Below are positions 11,771 to 22,268 of a stretch of DNA of 45,088 nucleotides, piece after piece. This DNA comes from Funneliformis mosseae. Taxonomy: Eukaryota > Glomeromycota > Glomeromycetes > Glomerales > Glomeraceae. Positions within the stretch are counted from its first letter, which is position 1, and every line of letters begins with the position of its first letter. The stretch is taken from contig CAJVPP010000140.1 of assembly GCA_910592005.1 (NCBI GenBank), positions 1 to 45,088 on the forward strand. The letters run 5' to 3'. The position numbers and the translations under genes were made by a program. Under the pieces are notes generated by a model. The model was given only the letters and a program-made list of their open reading frames with translations, made no database searches and was not told the origin of the DNA.

Positions 11771-12260
11771 TGTGGCCATTTAAAGGAGTGGAAAGGACTC
11801 GAACTATAATCAATGGCAAAAGATATGATATACCAGGAAGAAGTAGATCCATTGGTACATTCGTTGACTGGGGTTTTAATAAATGCCAGGAAGCTCAGGA
11901 GCCATCCATCGGCTCTGACAACTAAAAGACGATAATAGGAGGGTGGATTGGAATAAGAAATAATGGGTAGATGAAGAAGAAAATGATGATGACGATGGTG
12001 AATAAGGGAAGGTGGCGAACGATAAGAAACGTATTATGGAGGGCAAAGATACAGGAATGGGAGGTGAGTGAGTAAAATAAGAAATGTGAAGGAATTCGAT
12101 GAAAAATGAGAGCAATCGAGAGTGAAGCACAAAAACTAAAGAAGTGGCAGCGGAGGCAAATTTAAGAAAGAGTTAGGGTAAATTAGAATGGAAGAGGAAG
12201 GAGAAGAAGAAGAAGAAGAAACAACTGTAGCAGAAGAAGGAAGAGAAGGAAGGAATTAAA
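11771..12260 (+). other. Purine-biased stretch with a short coding-like start
   Basis: From an ATG at 11770 or so, the frame MWPFKGVERTRTIINGKRYD... runs to a stop at 11923-11925. It has higher GC and balanced residues, unlike nearby spacer. From about 11930 to 12260 the plus strand is almost all purines (GAAGAAG, GGAAGGAG) with a GAA microsatellite at about 12207-12221. It could be a decayed acidic-protein gene or a terminal exon followed by a purine-rich UTR. No homologue is recognised. Confidence 0.25.
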
Positions 12261-13324
12261 TGAAGAATTTCGTCTTGGTGCGACAGCAGTACGAACGGCT
12301 CCTCGAATCGATCCTGTCAAATTCTTCGAGTCATCGTTTAAAATATTCCTTATAATAATAGAAATTAAGTCTTTAATTTTGTTTTCTCTCTTTAAAATTG
12401 TCCAATGAAAGCAAATAACGAATGAATGACGTCATATGCGTTAAATGCTAATTTGAATCAAATATCGTTAAGACTTTACATTTTTATGATTATTACGATC
12501 TTGGTATTAATAGGTTAAAAATTACTTTTTTATGCATTCATTATAAGAATTCTGTAATACATCAAATATTGATATTTTTTTTAAATGCATTAGTTATAAT
12601 TATTTTGCTTCTTTTACAAATCAAAAAAAAAAAAAAAAAATAATAAATTTTATAACGAATGATGATAAAATTTTTAAGCTTATTTTTGCTTATTAAAATA
12701 ATATTTGTCGTTTTTAAAATTCGTTGCTATTTGCGCAATGATCTTGACGAAATTGAGGTTTTTTTTTATTTTTGGTTACGTAATACACAAATTTTGTTAG
12801 GCAATGATGCTAAAGAATTGACTAACGAAAATGTAAGTACATTCTTTTTAAGAAAATTTCTAAGTTTACACGGGGTGTATGTACACGAATCATGTGACAA
12901 ATATATTTGTAGCTTTTACCGGTGAAAAAATTATTATTCGTCAAGTCCTATCCGTCACATGGCTAATTTCTTAATTTCTTAATTCCGGCGAAAAATAAGC
13001 TTAATGCCGGTGGTTTCACGTGAATACATACAAATAGAAATTGCCTCTTTTTAAATACCAATATTTTTTATGGCTTGTTGAAAATTCGCGTATTTGCAAA
13101 AGTTTACGATAATGTGCCATTTTCTTTTTCTTTTTCATTTTCTTTGCATAATTCTTAAATCCTTTGATGACTTTTCCATTCAAAGCACCTTTAAGGGACA
13201 GATTGTTACTAATAATATTTTGAATGGTGAAACATGATTAAACGTTTAGAAAGAACGATTGTTGATTAAATAGTCCATACATATCATCATCGCAGACAAT
13301 AGGGCACTCATATATTTAACGAAT
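12261..13324. other. AT-rich spacer, no supported gene
   Basis: The longest frame, 12659-12925 plus, is Leu/Ile/Phe-rich from base composition and shows no motif. Nothing else was found. Confidence 0.5.
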
Positions 13325-13411
13325 ATATGGGAGGATTGCTATTAAAATCACGTTACGGATCATATGATTTACTATGTTCATAAACTCGATTTTAGTAGCA
13401 AACCACCATAT
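13325..13411. mobile_element. Miniature inverted-repeat element related to 647-1802
   Basis: The left end ATATGGGAGGATTGCTATTA and the reverse complement of the right end ATATGGTGGTTTGCTACTAA form an 87-bp inverted-repeat element. Its right half (CATATGATTTACTATG...AACTCGATTTTAGTAG) aligns with the right end of the 1.16 kb element at 647-1802, so it looks like an internal deletion derivative of that family. Confidence 0.5.
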
Positions 13412-14102
13412 GTCGATACAGGCACAATCCATATTAAACAAGTCAGGAATTAATATTCATGTTTTATTTTTACTAATTAATAATTTTAAGATTAATTCCC
13501 CTTCTCGTTCTTTAACCTTTTCTTTAAATGTATGGATTGTGAACGTTACTTTGCTCCAATACTGTAATTTTCAAATCTTTTATCGTATTTTCTAGATCGT
13601 TCTTTTTTTGCGATTGAACCTTCTATAATCTCGGTCTAATTTATTTTTTTTGTTGTCACAGATAATTCGCAAAATTTCCGTTATTTTTCCCATTTGATAG
13701 TTTTCTTACCAAATAAAGTTTGTCGAACCGTGAGCATTGTTAAACATTTGAACGATATCACTATCATGTAAACTTAGTTGTGATTAATGGACATTTTAAA
13801 TGTCTAAAAGCATGAAATAAAAAAAAATAATAATTAACTTACCAAAATTTTTCCGAAATTGTATATTTTGTTCAAATAGAAGATACTAATAACATCTTAT
13901 TTCATTTCAGAATAGTGTGAATTAGTGAATTTTTGCTTGAATCCATCCCACAATTATTTGCCTCAGTAGTCAACAATTATCATATTAATTACTCGTTGTA
14001 TCATTAATTGAAAACCGTATATATCATAACTATATACACTTCATTAATCAAGAATACCAAATAAGTCAAAACAAGACTATTTTAGGATGTTATTCGAATA
14101 AT
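13412..14102. other. AT-rich spacer, nothing recognised
   Basis: No coding frame with recognisable composition and no clear repeat was seen. Confidence 0.5.
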
Positions 14103-14475
14103 GTTGTGCCCAAGTTAATGATCTGCCCCAAATGCAATTTCAATTTCAAATTTGGGCAATGCGGATTTTGCTGCCCAATTTAAAATTAGGGCAAATTAAA
14201 AACTGAGAACGCGGTATCCCAAGTTGATTCCAATTTGCCTCAATTAAAATTGGGATAAATTGAAACCTGGGAACGCAGTGCCCTAAGTTGACTATTGCTC
14301 CAATTTAAAATTGAAAAATGGGAACGCAGTACCACAAGTTGACTATTACCTTAATATAAAATTGGAGCAAATTTGAAACTGGGAAAATAATACACAAGTT
14401 GACTATTGTCTCAATTTAAAATGGGATAAATTGGAAACTAAGAATGCAGAAGCTATTGCCTAAATTTAAAATTGA
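14103..14475. repeat. Degenerate minisatellite, about five units of 52-110 bp
   Basis: The words CAAGTTGACTATTG (or close variants), CAATTTAAAATTG and GAAACTGGGAACGCAGT recur in order, with starts near 14110, 14217, 14281, 14333 and 14392. The last units are more AT-rich and more diverged than the first. Confidence 0.6.
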
Positions 14476-15728
14476 TTTATTTGAAATGAAATGTTATATT
14501 TCAGTTAACTTTTCACTATTTTAATCTTTATATAATTATAAATTTTAAAATTATAAAATCAAATGTTATTTTTTTAGTTATATAAATTAAAAAATAAATA
14601 TTTTGTATCTAATAAATTTAAATTAAAATTAAAAATAATGAAATTTATTTTTAAAACATTTAATTATTACTATTTATATAATATTTTTTGCTTTATAAAT
14701 TAAAATCATTGTTAAATTTGCTAAATAATTAAAATAATATTTTATGCAAATTTGCTAGAAAGTAATTTTCTTTATTTAATATTTAATTAAAATATAAAAG
14801 TATTCATTATTCTTTTTATTATTATAAAGAATAAATTCCAGAATTTTGACATACTTTGCTAGGAGAAATTTTAGTAAAATTTTATGTATACCAATTGGCT
14901 ATAAATAAGATAGGTTGAACTTTGGCTAATTCTTGACCGATTTCTGATGTATGCCAATTGGTTAGGCTGATTTTTGATAATTTGCTGATTTTAGGCCGAT
15001 TTTTTGCTGATTTTTTTGATTTCGATCAGTGCATTCAGTTAACTAATTGATCAAAATTAGCTAAAATTAATTAATTAATTGATTATTCAGAATTTTTGAC
15101 TGATCAATATTGATTACTATTATTATATTATTATTTCTATTTATGCTAATTGCACCTAATTTAAAAATTTTATCAATTCTATAATTTTCACTAGTTTTAC
15201 CTTTTTTGATATTTTTGAGAATTATTTTTAAACCAATTAATCTATATTACATAATCTTATCTTTTTTTAAGTATAAATTAGCTTATATTTTTATATATAT
15301 AATCTTTGTTTTTGATTTATTTTAGATATGAGGAAGTTAAAATAATTTTAGAAGCATCTTTTCTTAAAACTTTTTTAATTTTTATTTTATATAATTTTAT
15401 AAATTAAATTGACATCTCTTAATTATATCATTGCTTAATCTTTATAAATAATTATTTTATCTCTTAAGATAAAGGTAACTCTAAAAAACTTTTTTAAATA
15501 GTTCTGATGGTCAAAAATTATGAGAATACAGCTTACTATTACTATATTAATAGTAAATTTTCCATTTTTAATTAATATTAATATCTATTTTTATGATAAT
15601 TTATCAATAAATTCAATGTAACAAATTACACATTAAGGAAAATAAAGAACTTTTATACTAATGTAAATATTAAATAAGATTTAAGTTAATAAGAAAAAAG
15701 ATATAAACTTATCCATTCATTTATGCAT
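14476..15728. repeat. AT-rich repeat-derived spacer with a dispersed repeat at 14887-15041
   Basis: At 14887-15041 the plus strand carries TATACCAATTGGCTATAAAT, then TTCTTGACCGATTT, GATGTATGCCAATTGG and TGATTTTTTTGATTTCGATC. The same order of words occurs at about 43602-43742 in the same orientation, and related words (GCTGATTT, TTAGCTAA) occur at 41060-41150. The remainder is A/T-rich without coding potential. Confidence 0.55.
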
Positions 15729-15765
15729 ACAGTCAACTCTTGATATAGCAAACTCTTGATATAAC
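15728..15765. mobile_element. Possible pogo/Tc1-like transposon terminus
   Basis: A TA at 15728-15729 is followed by CAGTCAACTCTTGATATA, and a second AACTCTTGATATAACGAA follows directly. CAGTCAACTC..GATATAACGAA is a common style of pogo-like inverted-repeat end in fungi. The matching second end was not found nearby. A decayed relative (ATCAACTTT...TTGATATAACAAATT) lies at about 43791-43830. Confidence 0.35.
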
Positions 15766-17364
15766 GAATTTTTTGAACAAATATAACTATCAATGGAGAT
15801 ACTTTTGAATATTAACGAATAAATATATGTATTCATTTAATTTCATTGTTTGTGATTCATCTATTATTACTAAAAGCCTTTTTATTAAAATAATTTTACA
15901 CAAAATTAATGATTATTAAAAATTACGAGATGTAAAGTTAGATAATATGCATTTTTATAAATACAATATTTGCTTTAAATTCATAGATAATCTCTAATAT
16001 CTATTATGATGACTCAGAATCTATCGGAAAGTTTACATTCATTAGATAGAATTTATATTCAACTAGGTAATATGTTATTCAATATGAGGAGGAAATATCT
16101 ATCATCTTTACCAGTATGCTACCAATAAAAAATACCCATTTGGAGTTATAGCCATATACAGATGAAGAGTCTGAATTTGTATTTTCTTTTGGTAGTTATT
16201 TTGAAGATTCATTCATCTATTTATTAAAGATATGCAATGACTGGAAAAGTGAATGTCAAAGGAAGCGTTTGTATGATAGTGCTGGTGTTGGATGCATCAT
16301 CACTGGCCTATACGGGTGTAAAATGATAGAAAATGCAATGGACACTAGATATCTTAGAATTTCCCGATACCACTACATTAATATCAAAATATTTTGCAAG
16401 CTTCAATACTAAAAACAATGAAATGAAATTATGAAAGAATATGGTTTCTGAAAAAGTTTTATAATCCTTAATCAGCTTCAATGAGAACGTCACCTGCAAA
16501 CACCGTAGGATATTTACTGTCAAGACATTAACTACTTAAATTAACGATTGCTATACTATAAAGCAGAATAAAATTTTATTAGAGAATGAAAAACATTTGA
16601 ATATCCCTATCAATGGTCGAAGCTTCTTAAACCTATTATTCATTTCAAAGCTTTTTGTTATCAGACTGTCATTGATTTAGGTAAAGTTTATTTATGCAGA
16701 AGTTATATAAGAGTTATATATTACTGTTAGCAAATTTATTTTAGGTCCACTCGTTCCCTTCAATTGCGAAGAAACCATAATGAAACCTTGAATCTAAAAA
16801 GTTGTTGCTTATGTAATTTGCTACTTCAGTTAGTCGGAATAAGCTTCAACCAATCTATTACATAATTAAACTTTCTTCATCAAATTCTTATCACTTGTGC
16901 ATAAAAGATTTTAACTCATTTCTTTTGAGAGGAGATTTTTACAAGTTTGATTAATCATCTTGGAGGCAGGAAATACTGTACTTCGCCAATCAACTCGAAT
17001 TATGATTGGTCAATTTTACTGCTCTATCGCATTTTTAATTTTGATTAATGATAAAACTGATAATTTTTTTAGTTTCAGGCATATCCAATATTCTTTAAGT
17101 GACCAAGAATTGATTTAGAAGCGTTAAATTGTATATTTTCATTTGAGAATATTGGAGCACGAAAAAATTAATAATAACTTAATTTTCTAAAGTAAACGTT
17201 GGAAACTGACAGTTTTTATTAATAACTTTACTTTATTTATCAAGAATAAGATAAGTTAAGTTACATTTAGAAGTTTGTATTTACTTGGTTAAATAAATAA
17301 ATACTTTAAATAAATCAAAAGATAACTAAACTACACGTGTTTAAATTTATATGAAATCATCAAA
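15766..17364. other. Spacer with coding-like relics, no intact gene
   Basis: Between about 15990 and 16520 the plus strand has patches of higher complexity: an ATG at about 16009 with 40 open codons, and a frame around 16155-16410 containing EESEFVFSFGSYFEDSF and DSAGVGCIITGLYGCK. These are broken by stops and match nothing recognised. The remainder is AT-rich. This may be the decayed interior of the element starting at 15728. Confidence 0.3.
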
Positions 17365-19844
17365 TTAAATTTTATTTTTATAATCTTCTTCAATTAACTT
17401 GCTTGCTCTCCATGCAACCATGGCAACAGGTGCATTAATGTTGCCATTCGGAATAATCGGAAAAATTGAAGCGTCAACAACTCGAAGATTTTTGGTACCA
17501 TAAACTTGAAGGCGATGATTAACACATCCTCCTTGAGATTCTGGTGCCATCTTTACAGTACCACATGTATGAAACGATGATGATGTCTAAACGTTTGAAA
17601 CCAAATTGAAGTACAAAAAGGTAAATAGTTGCATTTAAAGATTTCTTCATACATAAATATTTTGTGACAATTACCTTTTCACGAATATATCTTTCCCAAT
17701 CTTCATCACTCATCTCGTCGCCTACACTACACCATTTTCCAAATTCATCATTAAATCCAAGTTCTTTCACGCCCCATACAGTACTTAATGGAGGTTGCTT
17801 AAGCATTTCACGTAATAATTTTAGTGAACTAATCATTCTATACATATCTTCAGGTTTTTCATAAAAATTGAGAAATATTTTTGGTTGCATGAATGGATTA
17901 GAATTGCATAATTCCAAATGGCCAACGCTTGATGGGCAATTTAAAACGGTGGCCAAAGTAAATGCCGATATGTTAGATTGGATAATATTATATTCAAACA
18001 CAAACGCGTTTACTAGAAAATGATAAAATTATAATCAATGAATTAACGCTTAATAGTATTTTAAAAATATTTCAAAAAACTTACCGTATGTTTGAAAATC
18101 CGGACGTTCATTGAGAAATTCCTCTTTACTCGGAATTTTTCCTTCAACGTTACCTTTATAATGGATTCCAAGTTTAATCCCACAACACCAAGAATGAATT
18201 AGAGCATCATTTGTTCCATTTGGAATAGAAACTTTGCCGGTAATATGACATAAAGGATGATCCAGTAGATTGCGTCCAACTGATAATTCTTTACGAACTT
18301 TAATTTCACATGCTTCCAAATTATTCTTTGGACCGATTCCAGATAGCATTAATATCTTTTGTATTATCAAAAAAAATGTTGTAACCTTTTCATCTATCAT
18401 TAACGCAATGACAATTTCACTAGTAAATAGTTTACATCCTCACCTGAGCGCTATTCACAGCACCACCACAAATGATCACTTCTCCTTTTGGAGCAATGAA
18501 AGCGTTATGAATTCCACCATTGCAGAAATATTTGACACCAATTGCAATATTTTCATCTTCATTTTCTTCGTCCCAGATAATACTCAACATATGAGAAAAG
18601 GATTTAACATTGACAGCAACAACCTTTGCAACACCGCCGGCAAATCCACCAAAAGCAGTTGTTAATGGCATTAATGGAGGGTATTTTTCAACTTTCTTCA
18701 ATGCGTCCGCCAAATAACTGTCAGCCAACGAAATCCGCTTTCCATCTTTCATTGTATACTATATCAGATAAGAAGAATTTTCATAAATGATTAAAACGCA
18801 TTTCTCATCTAATACCATTAATTACCTGATATTTCCCTACTCCATTTTGCCTAACGCCATTGAAATCGTTATTACAAGGAATTCCAAGATTGTTTGCAAC
18901 TTTAATGAAATCGTTAGTCATCTCATAAGTATCATTTGGACTATCTTGTACGTGAAGTAGGCCATCGAACCCATGATACTTCTTAAATTCTTCGTCAGGG
19001 TTTGCACGCGCGTTGTTTTCGACGGCTTTGAAAGCTTTTTAAGAATAAAAGTTAAAAATAAATTAATTCTTCGCTATATAATATAAACAAGAAGATTAAA
19101 ATTATCAACACATACCTTCAAGACAATGAACGTAATCCCAAATTATATATTCAGGTCCTTGAGACGCCCAACTATCGTAATCAGACTTTTGACCTCGCCT
19201 AAAAACAATAAAAATTTTAGCATTATAAATAAATGCAATTTTTACGATAACTTGCATTGAAAGTAAGAATATCGAGAGAAGAATTTTTTTAAAATATAAA
19301 AAAAAACTTACATGTAAACCATTGAATTCACGGTACTACATCCTCCAATAACCTTGCCACGCGGATAACGCATTCCTTTGTTTATTACTTCTTTTGTAGG
19401 TTCCATAGTACTAAGCATTCTTTGCTCTTCCGTATAATATCCCCAATCAGTTTCACCTGATCGAAAATTCTAATTACGATAAATCGTTAATCAAAGGAAT
19501 TCTATAGCGGAATTAACTCCATGGTACGTACTCACCGAAAGAAAGGTACAAGGCAAGCGGACTTTATCATTTACTTGCGCATCTGGTGGTCCAGCTTCTA
19601 ATACCAAAATGTTAACATTGGGAACATTATAAATGAGTTCTCTCGCTAGAATGCACCCGGCAGTTCCTGCTCCGACAATAATAAAATCATAAATTTCATC
19701 AGTCTTCATAAAGGTTTGACATTGATCCCGGCGATGGATGCTCTCTGACCAAAGATTACGAATTTCGGCATCAATTTTCAATTTTTTCGTCAATTTCGGA
19801 TGAATGGTCTCTGCATATTTGTCGGAAGGATTTAATTCTGCCAT
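17365..19844 (-). CDS. GMC-family FAD oxidoreductase (choline dehydrogenase/alcohol oxidase-like), eight exons
   Basis: Exons on the minus strand are 19536-19844, 19312-19469, 19116-19198, 18826-19034, 18444-18758, 18085-18355, 17675-18012 and 17365-17586. All junctions are GT-AG and all phases agree, giving 634 residues. The N-terminal Rossmann motif VGAGTAG (57-63) with Glu83 binds FAD. The first GMC signature is GGCSTVNSMVYMRG (145-158) and the second is GAVNSAQILMLSGIG (352-366). The C-terminal active site has His567 (SSSFHTCGTVKM) and Asn612 (NGNINAP), the His/Asn pair of the choline-oxidising branch and related enzymes. A roughly 50-residue N-terminal extension precedes the FAD domain. 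There is no clear signal peptide, and the C-terminus (NKI) is not a peroxisomal SKL type. It oxidises an alcohol group, but the substrate cannot be read from sequence. The gene appears intact. Confidence 0.9.
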
Positions 19845-21003
19845 ATAATTTTTTTTTTATATTTCTTTTCTAAATTATTTTTTTATTTTTTTTTTTTTTT
19901 TTGTTAACTTTTTTTTTTTTAAAAAAAAAAGGACTGATCGAATACAGCAATCAATTATTTCAAAATCCTTTTATTAATCAAAATCTTTTATTTTTCCCAC
20001 TCAATCAAAAATTCTATTAAGATTTCTATTTTAGGATGTTACTATGTAAAAAAATTTATTTTTTATTGACTCAATCATTTGTGCCATTTAAGATTTAATT
20101 AAATGTTTGTGGCACAATACCAAATTGAAATGTCTAAATAATAACGGATTAACGATAAATAGTAGATTGATAAATAAGTAAGATGTTACTAATTGTTAAG
20201 CATAAGAATTTTTTTGTAAGGTAAGTGACTGTTAAATGTGCCAATGATCATTTACGTAAGATATCCCGTTTTCTTTTTTTTAAAAAAAAAAAGCTTCGTT
20301 ATATTGTTATTTTTAGCACAATATAAGAATGCCAAAAAGCTGGTGGGCACGTTGCTTAACTTTATTTGGAAAGGTGTGATTTTTCAATAATTTTTTGACG
20401 ATCACACTAACCAAAAAAATTTTATATAGTTTAGACGTTTCTGTCATTTTTATAGTTTATAACTTTTATGTTATGCTTTATGCTTTAAGCTAGTAATCAG
20501 GTTAATGGGCTTAAAATATAAAAAAAAAATCGCAAACGCTGCGCCCCGACACCGCCTAAAAATACCAATAAAAAAGCGGTTTTATTTAAAATACTTACTC
20601 GATTGGCCCCATTACCGAAAAATCCGCCTACAAATCAATATTACATTTATTTGATTACTTTTTAAATTTATTTTATAATTATTATTTATTTTATTTTTTT
20701 TTTTTTTTTTATAAATAAAAGAATAAATCTTTATTTTTCTCAAGATAATTTTGAAAATTTGACGTATTTCAATGGTTGAGTTTGCCACATAAGTTTATTT
20801 TTAATTGGTAAATTACTTTCGGGTTGGGTCGCAAAGTAAAGTTTTTTTATTAAATTATTATTATTATTAATATTATTATTATTGGATTGCTACGGGGCAC
20901 AATTAATGATTATTTCTTTTATATAAGTTCTTCTTCACATTTTTATTTTTAGGGGCTTACAAATAATGTATTTAGAAAGGTAAATGATTAGCGGATTTTT
21001 GTT
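19845..21003. other. Spacer upstream of the GMC gene
   Basis: T-rich 5' flank with T(12)A(10) at 19909-19930 and T(8)A(12) at 20273-20292. ATG at 20330 opens a 15-codon basic frame (MPKSWWARCLTLFGK). A possible intron follows (donor GTGTGA at 20374, branch-like CACTAACC at 20404-20411, acceptor AG at 20428-20429), adding RRFCHFYS before a stop. On the minus strand at about 20524-20633, 38 open codons of raised GC encode GGFFGNGANRVSI...GGVGAQRL, with GTAAGT and TTTTTAG splice-like words inside. Neither is a confident gene. Confidence 0.35.
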
Positions 21004-21306
21004 CTACTCGATCATATTCTTTAAGCATTGATTTCGTTTGCAGTAAAAGCAGTAGGATGTAATGCAGTGCAGTGAATATCTCACTTTTGACCAATAAGAG
21101 CATCGGCTTAATGCACCAAAAGCTTGACCAGCAGAGAAAATTTGATGATGGTCAAGGCAATGAGAAAATTCAGGTAAAGCAAATCCTTGTGTTGTATGTA
21201 CTTTAAGCACAAATTCAATTTGCAAAGAGATTTGGCATCTACTTGATGGTTTTCCATCAATCATAAATGTAGTCCTTTTTAATTTCATTATTAATAATGA
21301 CACCAA
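21004..21306 (-). pseudogene. PIF1-like DNA helicase C-terminal relic
   Basis: A minus-strand frame contains LQIEFVLKVHTTQGFALPE (compare the PIF1 pattern of a hydrophobic run, then VHKTQGLTLPE), then CLDHHQIFSAGQAFGALSRC, which matches the conserved IFSAGQAYVALSR motif of PIF1-family and Helitron helicases. Downstream, the +1 frame reads ALHPTAFTANE before a stop, and a third frame reads LKEYDR, so at least two frameshifts break the end. The N-terminal ATPase motifs are absent. It is a decayed fragment of a PIF1-like gene or of a Helitron. Confidence 0.65.
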
Positions 21307-21441
21307 TTACGTTAAGCTTGTAAAGATTCTAAGTCAAAATCAATTATAACACCATTACTTTATATTTTGTCCTATTATGATATTTTTAAGAAGCATCACA
21401 CGAGTGCCTTGTTTCAAATGTAGATAACTTGGAAGATTGGC

Positions 21442-21490
<49 letters not shown>

Positions 21491-22268
21491 CAAATTCCTC
21501 GAGTCCAACCGTAGCAAACTATAACGATCCCATGGCTTATGCGGCTAATTTTGAGAATCATTTTGTTAATTAATATATAAGTGATAGGTTATGTAATCTA
21601 AAGACTTAAGGATTTTTATAAATCTTATAGATTCAAATAGTTTCATTCTTTTTTCTTTTCTTTTTTTTTTTAGAAATGACAATTTATCATTAATTTTATA
21701 TAAATTAGATGAGAAATTAATGTAATTTATTTAAATTCTTAAGTATTTATTAAAGAATGAAAAATGTTGAAACAAAAAAAAAAATAAAGAAATGGGAGGC
21801 GGTCAGTAGAAAAGGGGAATCCACTTTTTAGTTTATTGGTTCACTCTGCTGATCATGGTCATTGACCGCCTTTGGTAATACGGTAAATAACTATTTAAGG
21901 TCATCAAAGAGCTTATCGGAATATCGAAAACTAAATCGGAGCACATCGGCCGTTGTTGATTCTTATATGTTGTCAAACCTACATGCATAATATGAATTCA
22001 AAATTCCTTATAATTTTTTTTTTTTTTTTTATTTTTTTTTGTTACTTAATCAATTCATAACATAGTACTATCAAACCTATCTTTATTATTTCGAAATTTA
22101 GGTCTGATATTCTAATAAGTTGATAATAATTCCTTTAAATTGTTGTGAATTGAACGTTCTATTATCTCAATTATACGCACTAAATAAAAAAATTTATCTG
22201 CATCCGACGTTGATCAAATTTCATAAAAAAAAAAGGTTTATTCATCCAACGTAATACAACGAGTTTTG
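21307..22268. promoter_or_regulatory. Spacer and presumed promoter region of the STAND gene
   Basis: Contains T(11) followed by about 36 A at 21442-21488, further T runs at about 22015-22038, and no coding frame. The divergent start of the plus-strand gene at 22269 implies its promoter lies here, but no convincing core motif was picked out. Confidence 0.35.

Noticed and set aside
12659..12925. 88-residue plus-strand frame
   Set aside because: The residues (Leu, Ile, Phe, Lys) simply reflect AT-rich DNA, and there is no motif or splice context.
17519..18665. Plus-strand and extended minus-strand frames within the GMC locus
   Set aside because: They either run through introns or lie antisense; the eight-exon model accounts for all conserved GMC motifs.
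22266..22268. TTG as start codon of the STAND gene
   Set aside because: A nuclear fungal gene should start at ATG, and one follows immediately at 22269 in the same frame.
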